Assembly: GCA_025642065.1 (NCBI GenBank)
Contig: JAODUP010000056.1
Coordinates: forward strand, 232,001 to 296,000
Reading direction: 5' to 3'
Length of the DNA: 64,000 bases
Source: Paralvinella palmiformis
Lineage: Eukaryota > Annelida > Polychaeta > Terebellida > Alvinellidae
Each line of letters starts with the position of its first letter. Within the stretch, counting starts at the first letter, position 1. The notes under the pieces are model-generated. The model was not told the DNA's origin, ran no database searches, and worked only from the letters and a program-made list of their open reading frames with translations. The position numbers and the translations under genes were made by a program. Below are positions 13,401 to 28,374 of the stretch, piece by piece.

Positions 13401-15428
13401 TGCATATTTAATTCATGAAGATTGGGTGGATTATATGGATAATGTATAAATATACAAGAAAATATTGCTTTGTTTTGTGCAACTTGCCTCGGTAGTAAGT
13501 TATTTTTACGTATTAATTACCTATAATCAACCCCCTAATATTCATGAATGAAATACATATTAACACATTTTTTACTCCTTTAATTGTCATATATGGTTTT
13601 AACTAGACAGTTACATATGTATGAGATTGATGCAGTTCAGCCCATCTTCATTGCTGTGTTTTCAACATTCATGTCTTTGTATTTTTTTATTCATGGACCA
13701 AATTAGTTTTAATACTGACTGAACATTGAAGTGGAATTATTTGAATTGCCTTGAAATATACATATTGAGCTTGTAACTATAATGAATATAGAAGATGAAT
13801 GTTTTGTCAAATTGACTTCAGTTTGTGAAGTGAACTCCATGAAATTATATGTAGATGTTTATTTTTTTGTCTAAACCGTATCTTATATTGATAAGGGTAT
13901 ATATTAATTAGCTGTCTCAATAAAATGTGTTGCATGTGTGTAATGTCACTCTTAGTACTTTCAGTAATTGATCATTCAGAATTATAATGTACTGGTTCAA
14001 AATCATAAAATGGAATATTTGAGGCCATAACGGGGTAATTATGACAATATACAAAGTAATCCAACACAAGAATCCGGTATGTTTACATGTTGGACCCATA
14101 ACCGAAAGTCGGTGGCTAAGCACTGGTGACGTATCGCTCGCTGATTGGCTGACAAATCTTGGAGCTGGAGATTAATGGCTTCAAATAATACTGATAAATC
14201 TGGTGGAATTTTACTATAAAATATGCTTTCTCGTTGCTAAATGCCAGAAATGCCAGTAGTAATCGGTAGAGAAACCCATAGACTTTAAAACAGGCAGTAT
14301 ACATTGGCCATAGCCAAACCTGAGCAAAGTACTTCTTTAACTACACGATATCAGCCTACAGCTATGACCTTGATTTTCTGACTCTGTGACCTTGATTTGA
14401 ACTCTGTATGCCAGTTATTTTACTATTTAGTCATTGACACAAACATCTCTCTCTCTCTCTCTCTCTCTCTCGTGTGTGTGTGTGTGTGTGTGTGTGTTCA
14501 TATGAAATTGTAAATATACCATCAGGAGGATTCAATAACTAAGTGATTTACTGCCAAATATAGTAAGGACAGTGTATAAGCAGTATCAATTTAATTATAA
14601 CAACACCCCCCGCTCGATATCGCAAACGAAGTTGAGCTGCATTGTAGAATAGGAATTTCAGTGTCTTGTCTGGTGGATGTTTCGTCTCATTTATCTAAGA
14701 AGCATAGCCTTTCAGTCGTATATGTCAGCGTCGAGAATAAACAAAAACTACTCACTCTGGAAAATAAATTTGAGATAGTTTTGTTGTTGTGAATTTCATA
14801 AAAAAAATTAAATACATATAATAGTATAATACGTAAATACATTAAAATACCAGGATAGCGCAAACAAGTGAAAACATTTATTTCCACTGGTTCTGAGGAA
14901 AAATAGTACGGATATTATATTATATGACGGATGGTAGACTAGAGAAATCTTATATGGCTAATTTGTGTCAGGACCAGATAATGGACATTACACGTATTAA
15001 ACAGAAAGAATATATATATATATATTGATTGATTGATTTATTTGTTTTTTTCTGAGAGAATCCCCAGGCTGTCGCTTAATCAGCACAGCCTCTATGTTGG
15101 AGTGATTGAGAAAATAACTCCACCACCACTCACAGGGTAACAGTACGGAAAGATGGAGCCGAAATACCCTGAGGGTGGTCACTGCCAGAGTGTTTTACGT
15201 CCTCAAGGGGTCTTTAACGTGCCCCTTTATTTTTTTTAAATAATTCAGTGGAGATGGCAGCGACATTTAACGTGGTCAGCCATCCACAATGTTATGAGTC
15301 GAGAAAAAATTTCTGGAAAAGTTTCGACCCCTTGATGGGATCGAACCTGTCACCCTAGGCACAAAGTGCTGGGTGCTTAACCGCTAGGCCACTGGAGCGC
15401 TCTCTTCTCTCTCTCTCTCTCTCTCTCT

Positions 15429-15465
<37 letters not shown>

Positions 15466-16570
15466 AGAGAGAAGAATATACACAAATTAATATGTTTCTA
15501 ATCAAGATTTAAATTCTAATTAAGACTAAGAGTCTGTTTAATTTATTCATCACGTAAAACATGACATTACTGACACATGATTCTTGTTGTAGCCGATATT
15601 AGAAGTTTATTATCATATACCGAATACATTTTTAGAATTATTCGTTATATGGTGACCGTTACAGAGGTATGTCCTATTTTAACATATTCTTGTCTCTTTT
15701 CGGGGATAAAATAATCTAAATTTGCATAATTATAACATTATTTATATATATATATCAGGGAAAAAATATTCACTTTCCGTAACGGTGAAAGTTCGTAACT
15801 AAGTTTCCGTAACATAATTTTATTTAAATTGATTTGATTTATTTTGTACACTATTGCAAATACATATAATAACACTAAAATACATATAACAACACTAAAA
15901 TACATATAACAACACTAAAATACAGAGATAAACTAACATACCAGCATGGCACAAGAAAGTGAAAACAATTAATTCCATCGTGGTCTTGAGGATAATCAAA
16001 ACATAATTTATCATCTTCACAAATAAATTAATATATTTATCAGAAAAGTAATAAATATATGCATTCAATAATTTACGAGTAACTTATATCTGTGCTATAT
16101 AAATTAATAATAACGTGAACAGTTTATTATTCAATTTTATCAGCATAATTTTTTGGGGTATTATTTTCTAGTACATTTTTTGTTTTTGGTAATAATGTAT
16201 TAGTTATTGTTAGTGTAGAAATAAAATATCAACACCCCCCACACTCACACACACACACGGCATAATGTTTTCGGGCAGTGTCTATCCGAGATATTCTGTG
16301 ATAATTTAATAAACATTGATCATGTTCCAATATTAGACTTATATATTTGATCTATTGTTAGGAGTTGTTAACAAAAACTAGTTTCTCACGGATTTTGTTT
16401 ATATTTACAAATACAACAATTCAATTTTTCATTTCTGTATTAGGTTTTTAATTATGCTACATTACCACCGTCTGTTTTATTATATAGTTTACTATATCAA
16501 TCATACCATGTTTTTATTTATCAATTATCTACTAGTAAATATCCTTAAAAATTATGATGATAATGATGAC

Positions 16571-16612
<42 letters not shown>

Positions 16613-18103
16613 TATTATTATTATTATTATTACTATATTTAACAGACATTTGACATCTAAGCCCCATATGGCCGGTACACCAGCTGATAAGGAGACAGCT
16701 GACGAGATAAAACGTTTCTGGGAGACGGAAGCAGTTCTGGATCGGGTCCAGATTTATCCATACGATGTTCTGCTGTCGTATCCGGAACAGGATTCTCCAA
16801 ACCGGATCGTGATAAAAGACGTCAACGACCGGGATCTCTTCACGACACAATTATATGAGAGTATCCTTGATCCAGAACAGAACCAGTCTGATGTTGTGCC
16901 GCCGTTTAATGCTTTTTCAGCGTCAGGAGAACCTAAGGTGGGTTTTACAATTTACCATAATAAAACCGTTGATCCCAAAATGAATGAAACATAATATGCC
17001 ACTCAACCCCGAGTAATCGTGCTTTAAAATACTTAATTTTAGCACCTAATTATTATGCATTTAATATCAATAAACCGATAGTTTTCGGGTTTTCTTATTG
17101 AACCTATTAGCATTGGTAAAAAGTAAAACTGACCCTATTAGTATGGAAAACAATTACAACTGTCCATATTAGTATGGGCAAAAATACAACTGACCATATA
17201 ACATACTTGTCAACCTCCGAGAAATTAAATACAAATGTAGCAGTTTAGGATGAGTAAAACCTTAAACGTGTCAACAAAACCATAAGTTCACCGAAAACAG
17301 GAGCACGATCATTGGTATCAATTATTATAAGAACCGGGTATTCACGTTGATCGCGACTGCCCTTGTTCAAGTTGTTGTGCAGACACAGATCCAAACATGA
17401 TATTTTACTGGGGCTGTATATTGTATACGTGTGTGGGACATTTTGCTAGAGCCACCATCTCATCTGATACAATGAACTCATTGCATCATCTGTCGTTGTT
17501 CAGCTTGCACTGTAAATGTGATGTGAGCGTGTCCGCGTTAAGGCTCTGACGACACTCTGTATGCACTCTCCGGACAACGGAAAAAGCTCTCTCACAATCA
17601 GCATTGTTGTGTGGCAAGATGAGAGTAGCCACCATTACGTGTACGTGTGCTGCGGGGAACCGCATCTGTCCCATTGCCATCTTTATCTTCATGGTTTCAT
17701 CCCAGTAACGGTCAACAGGTTTCTGTACACCATCTTCATAAACTGGTAGTCCTCAAATTCGTTTTTGAGGACCTCTTGGTCAACAAGATGACCAAACCAT
17801 TCAGCCTGACGAACAATTGGGGCCTGCATTAATTCATTTCATTCGGTTAATTTCTTCCAGCCTCTTTGGCCACATGGGTATTCTGTGTGGGAGGTCGCAG
17901 GTTCGTGCCTCGGCCGCGACACTATAATAGGAGGAGTTTTTCATCCAGCCAGGCAACTGGCGAGGTTTTCTCCACCGAACATGCCATAATTTCTAAATTC
18001 TAAATACACTTACAATTAGTCTCCGTGGGGAAGCTATAACTTACAGACCAATGCGTCTCCCTCATTTGAGGTTGCCAGCCACGTTAAAAACTGCCATTTC
18101 GGC

Positions 18104-18154
<51 letters not shown>

Positions 18155-21100
18155 CAAATCATTTATCGGGACGCATTTGCCACAATTACTAAAACATTTA
18201 AAATTAAAATAAATAGCTGTCAAACAGTTAGAACACCGTATGGTTTTTCAACTATGCTCGTAATTTTTATTAAAAAGGGGAATGACTATACGGCTAAACC
18301 GTAGTATTGATTAGTCCGACATTAGTATCGGAAACAAATACACCTAACAAAATTAGAATAGGTAACAAATACACCTGATGATATTAGTATAGTTGACAAA
18401 TAAAACTGACCGTATTAATATCAGTAAAACATTCAAATAATCATATTAGTATGGGTAACAAATACAACTAAGCTTATTAGTATGGGTACTAATTACAACT
18501 GATCATATTAAGTATGGGATAGAAATACAATTGCCCGTATTGATATGGGAACCAAATACAACTGACCCAATTAGTATACGTAAAAAATACAAATCACTAT
18601 ATTAGAATGGGTGCCAAATACAACTAACTATATTAGTATGGGTAAAAAAACAACTGACCATATTATTATGGGTACTAAATACAAGGTACTTGCAGTCACA
18701 ATGAGTAACAAGCTGATACATGCCAAAGTTACAAATATTCAATACTTTTTGGTTTATAGATCAACAATCCATGTATCTGAAATATTCTAAAGCAGGTAGC
18801 CAGTGAAGTAAATATGTTAGATGAATATGATTTAATCTACAAAGATATGATACCACCATGATTACTTGCACATACAATAAAGTGTGGATTTAAGGAATCG
18901 ATATAGTCCTATTTATCTTGGCATTACGGCAAGTAGCAGACAACCCGAGGACAACAGATGTGTTGCCGTGTAACAGACAACCCGAGGACAACAGATGTGT
19001 TACCGTGTAACAGACAACCCGAGGCCAACATATGTATTACTGTGTAACAGACAACCCGAGGACAACAGACGTATTGCCGTGTAACAGACAATCCGAGAAC
19101 AACAGATGTATTGTCGTGTAACAGACAACCCGAGGACAACATATGTATTGCCGTGTAACAGACAACCCGAGAACAACAGATGTATTGTCGTGATACAGAC
19201 AACCCGAGGACAACAGATGTATTGTCGTGTAACAGACAACCCGAGGACAACATATGTATTGCCGTGTAACAGACAACCCGAGAACAATAGATGTATTGTC
19301 GTGTAACAGACAACCCGAGGACAACATATGTATTGCCGTGTAACAGACAACCCGAGGACAACATATGTATTGCCGTGTAACAGACAACCGGAGGACAACA
19401 GATGTATTGCCGTGTAACAGACAATCCGAGGACAACATATGTATTGCCGTGTAACAGACAACCCGAGGACAACATATGTATTGCCGTGTAACAGACAACC
19501 CGAGGACAACATATGTATTGCCGTGTAACAGACAACCCGAGGACAACATATGTATTGCCGTGTAACAGACAACCGGAGGACAACAGATGTATTGCCGTGA
19601 GCCAAATTTGAGGCAGTCAACTAGAAATATCTGAAATAATCTGATTTGATTGGATGAATGAATTTAATTGTTTACACTCTCTGAAGATACATCCCACAAA
19701 TCCAATTATGACTCGAACCTTAAACCGGAGGTTTTCGTCAAAATACCGTAATTAGCTGTCGGGTCCTCAGAGATAAATAGACGTCGAGTAACTTAAATTA
19801 GTACATTGTACATTATTTATATAACGATGTGAGTTTTGTTACAGGGAGATCTGGTTTATGTGAATTACGCTCGAGTTGATGACTTCATCTGGTTGACTGA
19901 AAGCGAACACATTGATCCTAACGGCAAAATATGTATAGCTAGATACGGAAAGGTGTTCAGGGGAGATAAGGTAAGTCGTGGTCCTTATTAAGCCTGATCG
20001 TCGAATCGGATTACATTTCCTATAGAATGAATATTTAAAATATATGCTAATATTTCGTTCGTGTTTCCGCACCAAATGTTGAATTTATATCGCGGTGTTT
20101 AAAACAAAGGCCCACAAAAATGAATTATTTCTCGAGGCAATTTTCAAAACAGAATACGTTTTGCCAAATGCAGCAAATATGTAAACTTGCCTTTCAACAT
20201 AACTATGAGTATTGTATGTATTTAGTTTCCGAGAGTTATTTTGTTTAAATATGTAAATTGCATGATAACTTACTGATAACCAAATTTAGGAAGTTCTATC
20301 TATATTAGCCTTTCCTATTGTAAGTCTATTTAAAAAGATTTAAATTGCATATCTTCTACCAAGTTGTTGTTTTAAGATTAGTCCTTAATTAAGTCGTCCT
20401 TCACCCGAAGAAACATATTTTGTTTGTACCGCTTTAATGAATGATATTATGTAACACAAAACACAAAACTGTCAATTCAGTGTGTATGCGTGCGCGCGCG
20501 CGTGCGTACGGGGGGGGGGTGTTTGTTTCCGATGAATAAGGGTAACTTCCACTTCGAAATCTCGCAAATACACTTCTTAGCATTTTCTAATTAACAGGTT
20601 AACATTCCTGAAAAATAATAATGTATAATGTTTGAAGTTATTGTGAACGATCCTGAATCAAACACTGTTTTAAGACATCTTTCTTCCAATCAAGATAATA
20701 ATACCTGACAGATTATTGTCCATCGATATTAGTCATTAGACCGTATAAACATTATAGCTGTTTAGGTTTTTGAGGCCACTCACTCCTAGACATGGATCAA
20801 TTATTAGAATCCAGTTAACAATTTCAGGTGTTAATTGCCCAAAGGTATGGCTGTCTCGGAATGATTCTTTACTCGGATCCAGCTGACTATGTCTTGTTGA
20901 CAAACGCTGAAGACGTGTATCCAGATTCGTGGTTCCTGCCCGGTTCTGGAGTACAGCGAGGCAACGTGAAGGTGTCTAGCGGCGGACTTGGAGATCCGCT
21001 CACTCCGGGATACCCAGCCATTAGTAAATAGTGAATCACGTCTAATCTGTTTACTGATGTCACTTTAATGATGAAGATATGAGCGCTGTTGTGTGTGTGT

Positions 21101-22476
21101 GTGGGGGGGGGGTTGTTGTTGTTGTTGTTATTGTTGTTGTTGTTATTGTGATTGTCCTATTTTGTGTTTGATTGAAAGTCGTAAACTTTACAATGACGGA
21201 GTGGAATGTCAAGTTACTGTAAAACTAGCTCTGGCTTATCTGTTACGTCTGTATTAAACCAAGCCACGTGTACAGTTTTTGTCTGTGTGTGTGTGGGGGG
21301 GGGGTGTTACTGTCCGACTCCCCGTATAAGTGGTTGTTTATGCAAGTCTGTGAGCCTGTTTTAAATCGTTGGCTTCTTCTCATTGTCTGTTTATGATGCA
21401 TAAATAAACAAAAACACCGAAAACACCAAGAAAGACAAATTATGCGATAACCGCGATTAACAAAATATTCCCATTTATGACGGCGGAGTGATATCGTTGT
21501 CTTTTGGCCTCCAAGTCGCTGTCCCGGCTTCTGGTCAACCTCAAACAGACAACAATCGATCACAAAACAAAAGTTCGTTCATTTACTCCGTATCATCTTC
21601 TGTGTTTATATCTAGCATTTAGTCTCCGACCTTTCCATTGTCATGTTTCGCCAAGATCTAACCTACAACTCGCTATTTATCCTATCCCGGCATATTGTCA
21701 CCTACGCCACGATAGACAGGCATTTATTATCCTGTCCCAGCGTACTATCACCTACGGCACAATAGACAGGCATTTATTATCCTGTCCCAGCGTACTATCA
21801 CCTACACCACGAAAGACAGGCATTTATTATCCTGTCCCAGCATACTATCACCTACGGCACAATAGACAGGCATTTATTATCCTGTCCCAGCGTACTATCA
21901 CCTACACCACGAAATACAGGCATTTATTATCCTGTCCCAGCATATTATCACCTACGGCACAATAGACAGGCATTTATTATCCTGTCCCTGCATATTATCA
22001 CCTACGGCACAATAGACAGGCATTTATTATCCTGTCCCAGCATACTATCACCTACGGCACAATAGACAGGCATATATTATCCTGTCCCAGCATCTAGTAC
22101 AATACTTAATTAATTACCTAGTTACCTTGTCTAATAACGAAGTAAACTCTGTTTGTTTGTGGACCTTTGCTTCAGGCTACTTTTGCTGAGAAATACGGCT
22201 GTATTGGACTGATCCTGTACAGTGATCCAGCAAATTATGCTATTGACGATAAGGATGCTGTCTATCCAGATTCGTGGTTCCTTCCAGATTCCGGGGTCCA
22301 GAGAGGAACCCTGAATATGGAGGGGGATGTCTTAACTCCGCATTATCCAGCCATAAGTAAGGACAGGACATATACAAGTACAGCGTAGAGAGTTTTATCG
22401 AAACAATGCCAAAAGACGGGACAGACATTAAGGGCCCATTTGTTCATAATAATAATAATAATAATTAATATATATG

Positions 22477-22521
<45 letters not shown>

Positions 22522-25500
22522 CTCATTCAAATCAAACTCGTCTTGAGTGTATTGCATGTTTCTAGTAAAGTTTACTCTTTAATGTATTGGATTTCTCTAT
22601 TAAATTTTGACAGATCCCTAAATATGTGCCAATAATGTTGTGATGACTCATTTTTCTTAAAATCTAGAATCTGCCTACAGATGGCCGAAAAATAAAACGA
22701 GTTTGCCACGAATACCTGTACAACCAATAGGATACGATGATGCGCGTGTGTTACTAAGCAACATGACGGGACCGGAAGTGAACCCCGATTGGCGAGGAAA
22801 ACTGAAGATAACTTACAGGCTCGGTCCTGGTTTTAAAAACAGAGACTGGTAAGAATGCTTACAAAAAGTCTAAAAATTACCCGAAGAACACCATTGATCA
22901 CTCTTTAATTTTTTTATTTTTGGGGGGCAATACATATACCTATTTAGGGTTAAAAATAGAAGAGTAATATTTAAAAGAATAAAAAAATAATAGCTAAAGG
23001 AATACTGTCGCTTAAATGGTACCTGCTGAGGTTGGACCATTATTGAAAATGTGTTTATCGTAGTTGCTTTCTCTCACACACACACAGACACACACACACA
23101 CACACACAGAGAGGGGGGGGGGTCAACTGAAATTATTTGAGGATCATGAAACAGTGCATAAAGCGATCCATTAATGCCGTTAGTGGAGCATTTTCATGCA
23201 GAATTGCAGGCCCCGGGATCGAATCCCAGCATTAAACTCTGTAATCTGTATTTTATTTCTTTTAGGAAAACTCAGATGTTTATTAAGACACACACCAAGA
23301 ATGTAACAACGTATAACGTATTGGGATTTATTGAGGGCGCTATAGAGCCAGGTATGTATGTTAATATTTCATTAAACCTGAGTAATTATCTATCACAGGT
23401 AAATAAATTATTAGCTAAAATATTGTTCGATGTAATAATTTTAATCGACCTAGTGAGGACGCTGAACGTTTTGGTCATGGTCATGGTGTGAGTGAATTTA
23501 TTGTCCATTCAGATACCTAGCATGGTTTTCTCTTGCGAATATGATATCTGTTTCAAATTATAAATTAATTTATAACTAAAGGATAGATCATTTGGGTCTT
23601 CCTCGGTGAAATATACAGTCTTGTTAATTATCAACCATCATCATAATTACATTATTATATAAATAATTAAAAACATCATATTATTAATTATTGCCTTGAC
23701 GTTCTTATGATAAACTACTGCGCTGTTTATTAGCACTTTTCGTTAGCATTGTTCATTAGGTCTGTTCATTGGCACAGTTTATTTGTATTGTTCATTAGAG
23801 TTTGGTACAAAAATTGTTCCAATTCAAAATAAACAACCTATAGATAACCGTATACATTATTTACAACTTTTGTAATAAACATTTACTGACACTGATGTCA
23901 ATTTCGTTCTATTGACAGTCTATAAAGATGGCTGGGTTCTTCTTTTATATCATTAATACTAATAATTCTAACAATATTGTTTCAAAATCTTTTGTTGACC
24001 AAGATCGTGTTGTGTTTTTGTTAGCAGACGTCTTCCCATTTTTCGTATTTATTTTCACTCAAATTAATTTATTAACTACAGCCAGAGCTGCGATGAGATC
24101 CTTTTTGGGTGACAAACGTTTACATTTTAACGATAATTATCATTGATGTTGATAAACATAATTAAAGTAAACCATATCTTGGTTAATTGTTTTGTATAAT
24201 AATATTAAGATGGAGAAAGAAACGATGACAAATACAACCGACAAAAAGATAAACTGTGATCGATCTTAATGGCACAACAGAGAAGTATATCAGAAGTGTC
24301 GTAAAAGTAACTGACAATGAGTTTTACACGTTTTACTACTCACGAGATCATGTATACTTCAAAAGCTAAAATAATACAAAATAAACTTTGTTTAAGGAAA
24401 ATATGTTAGGAAAATGTACAAACCAATCAAAAGGATCTAATGGATGTCTAGAAAGGCTAAAAGCAAAAGAGCAAATCAATTAACTTCGAAAGGACAGTGT
24501 GTGATTTATTTGACAAAGTGGCTATATAAGTCTGGACCCGAAAGCGCAATTTTATAGTTATATTAGTCCGGCACACTTCCGGTTTCCGTGGTGTATATAA
24601 TGCGTCTGCTGCCAGGAAATGTCGCAATATTTAGCTTGAACTTATCAACTAAGACATAGAATAATAGTTGATAAAAATGGTTAATTCTTATTGTGTCGTT
24701 GGTTGTATAAGTCGTGGTTGTGGTATAAGGCACACATTTAAAACAGATCATAAAGCGGGTTTTTGTGTTGAGGGAAGTTAAGCTTAACTATTATTATTAT
24801 ATTTAGCCTATTCGACAACCCCCGGCCCGTCTCTGGCGCTTGATTCCAACTAGACTAGACTTACGGACTTGTATGAAACGACATTTACATATTTGATGGC
24901 ATATAATAGGGCAGGGATAATAAAAATTCTCTGCATACACAAAATTATAATGCACACATCATAATAAACGTCCTCATTCATAGGTTCAAAACTCGAAGCG
25001 CAGTCGTTTCAACGTTGTTTTTGCCCCTACCGGAAGTCAGCGCTGTTTGGTCATGGCGGCCCAATCAACCACCACTGAGTGTTTGGTCTAGTTTTATTTC
25101 AGGTCAATGGTCCGGACCAATAGCCACAGGCTATATTTTAGCACGTGGATTCTTCTTAACGGTGTAACAATCCTCTTTGTATTTAAAATTTACCCATGTA
25201 AAACATATATGCTAAAAATATTATCATTTCTGACATTTATGTTAACCCTACGTTAAAACTTACTAAAAGTAATCAAATAAAAACTTTACATTCACAAAGT
25301 ATTTGGAACGTCATTGAAGTACAGGTGCGCCTCGGTGGTCTAATGGTAGCGTGTTGGATCACATATCACTACCACCCGTGTTCAAAACTTAGCGTTGTCA
25401 CATCTGAAAATGTTTGAAAGGATAATGAAATAAAGGATTAGAAAAGTGTGATATATTTTATATTATTTTTCTTAATTAAAAGAAAACTAAACTTATATTG

Positions 25501-25965
25501 TAATGTGGATGGTTCAGTTAACGTAAACAAACCTGACGAACGATCATACAGTTTACTAATGAAGCTTGTGATATTCGAGGTGTCTGAACTGAGCCCATTT
25601 ACCTCTATTTTAGATCGGTATGTTTTACTGGGTAACCATAGAGACGCTTGGGTATTCGGCGCCTTAGATCCGACAAGCGGAACTGCGGCCATGATGGAAA
25701 TATCGCGAGCGTTCGGTGTCATGCTTAAAACAGGTCGGTGTTGTCTAGAAGAAATTGATAAATAAATCATAACGTTCTCATTTGTTTAACCTCCGCTTCA
25801 TCTATTTAATAATATTATGTTTTTGCGTCTTTGGTTATAACTCCATTATGATATACTTCTCAGGATGGCGACCAAGACGCACAATAATATTCTGTAGCTG
25901 GGGAGCGGAAGAACATGGAATTATTGGCTCTCGAGAATGGGTTGAGGTTCGTATATTCTACTGTA

Positions 25966-26035
<70 letters not shown>

Positions 26036-28323
26036 ACTCGCGATTAATGCGTTGTAGTTTATAACTGAAGCAAGGACATCTGGTTTGTATAAAATGCTAG
26101 AACAATGCAATTTTCGGGGAACCTGGATCAATCGATTTTTCTATTTCAGTATTATGGTAAAATGTTGTCAGAGAGAGCCGTGGCCTATATCAATGTCGAT
26201 ATTGCTGTTCAAGGTAGGTAGATGGTAGATTGAATCCATGGCAATTATAATTATATGTCTCTGGTACAGTTGGTAGTGCAGTGTATTGCTGACTTCCGTG
26301 ATCTGGACTCGATGCCCAGTGATCTATGTGTGTCAGTGTTTCATAAAGTCATCATATAACCATGGTAATTTTTCAATATTTTGTTAGGAAACTTTTCATT
26401 TCGTGGACGAACGATGCCTTTGTTGCATCAGCTGATGTTTGACACCGCTAAACAGGTATTTATCACATGTGAATAAATCAAACTAGAACCGCTTAGAAAA
26501 CTCTAACATGACCTTGTAGATTTATGGCAGCAAAGAATTGTAGAGATAGGCTTATCTATAATCTGTTACCACTTTCTGACGATTTCATTATCAATTCGGT
26601 TACCGAAAGGTGGCCCTTAGTCGGCACACTCTAGCAAAGCGATACTTTCCCTGGACCAATTTTAAACGCTATTGACATATTTCCATAGATCCCGAACCCT
26701 GATCCTGACGAGGTATCTGCCGGGAGAAAGACTGTGTATGACACTTGGCTGTATCGACAACCGGCTGTGGATAAACGTGGTCTCAAAACAGGCGTGCCCA
26801 TGTAATAAGATATATAATTAATTTCACTTTCTAGAGTATTCAGGCTTTGAAAAATCTCAAATCTGCCAAGCAAATTATTTTAAATCCATATATACATTTT
26901 TCGCCTTTACCCAATTTTTATAAAAGAAAACAAAATAATTTGCCATTGTACAACATTTCTATAATGACTTCGTCAACCCTAAAGTGGAAATTTATACTAA
27001 AGTTTGACAATAATTTGAATATAGCCATCGATAAAGAATACAAATAAAATTGTTTTTATTGATAATAAAACAAAAAAAACACGTGACTATTGACTATCAA
27101 GATCGTCTTCATGATTTTCAGATACAATTTACTTTAAGTCTTAAAATAGTATCTTCACATTTGATAATTCAGGTGAATGTAGGTTCTTTTAAAAACTTCG
27201 ATATACCTAAACTATTTATAAAATGCATACAAATATGAGTTATTATATCCTTTGTTCATTTGTTAGTTTATCATGAAGATGATACTAATCAGTTACAAGT
27301 GTGTGTACATTTTATCATTATTCAGCATCCAAAATCTTGGTTCAGGCAGTGACTTCGCTCCATTTGTTACTAAGGCTGGTGTAACGGCTGTAGATATAGC
27401 ATATAATTACGATCGTAGTCTCGGCTTAAGCTCTTATCCAATGTATCATTCAGCTTATGAAACATTCCGTTTGGTGGAGACTTATTATGATCCTACGTTT
27501 GCGGTATGTATCAATCACTTCTGTGTATGCGCATGCGTACTTTAAGCACCCGGAACAATACGGATGGATGGATGGATGAATGTTGCTCAACGACACATCG
27601 GCACAATTTGGGCCATTCAGTGTCCTAGAACAACGGGGGAGGGGGTGTGTACCTTTACATTCCACGTTGCGTCAACAGACATATACAATTGTTTACTTGC
27701 GGGATATACGATTGTAATGTTTCAGGTTTATGTAGGATGGTTATATTCGCCAACCAATCTACGGATAGAAATGGTTAAACATAAGAGCATTATCACCCGT
27801 GTAAATAGTTCCATCAAACACTGATTATTTAATTTTTATGCGGACTTATATTAAAATTTAAAAAAGAAAGAAATTATAGCCTTTTGTTAACTATCAATAT
27901 TGTGTGTATATGTGGGCGACTGATTATTTAGGTAGTATACAGGATTTGGCCATCAATTGAAGTTGTTACGTTTTGTTTTACAATTTATCGTTATATATTA
28001 CTAATAATCTAATTATCCATAATACACCCACCCTCTCACAGTATCACAAAGCTATAGCTCAGTATTGGGGAGAGTTAGGCAGACGATTGGCGGATGAGTA
28101 CATTCTACCATTTGACGTCATACAATATGGCGTGTCTTTAGATGGTTACGTCCAATCAGTAATAGATAACTATGGCGAGCTTATGGAGTCAACAAGAACA
28201 AATACTGGACTCGGTATGTCGTCTCTTAGTATGGACATGTCTAGTGTTCGACATGCACGTACAATTAAATTTGTAAATGCATCTAAAAGTGCAAAGGCGT
28301 AAATCTGCTAATAGTTCAAGCGT

Positions 28324-28374
<51 letters not shown>

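Noticed and set aside
18924..19620. Three overlapping minus-strand ORFs of 170-219 codons with a repeating [16 protein letters not shown] peptide
   Set aside because: They are read-through of a 37-bp minisatellite in every frame, lie inside an intron and have no start context.
21504..21965. 153-codon plus-strand ORF between exons 4a and 4b
   Set aside because: Its second half is translation of the 50-bp minisatellite, and the rest has no domain or splice context.
20828..22356. Reading exons 4a and 4b as both included in one mRNA
   Set aside because: 4a ends in phase 1 and 4b needs phase 0, so joint inclusion shifts the frame and leads to early stops.
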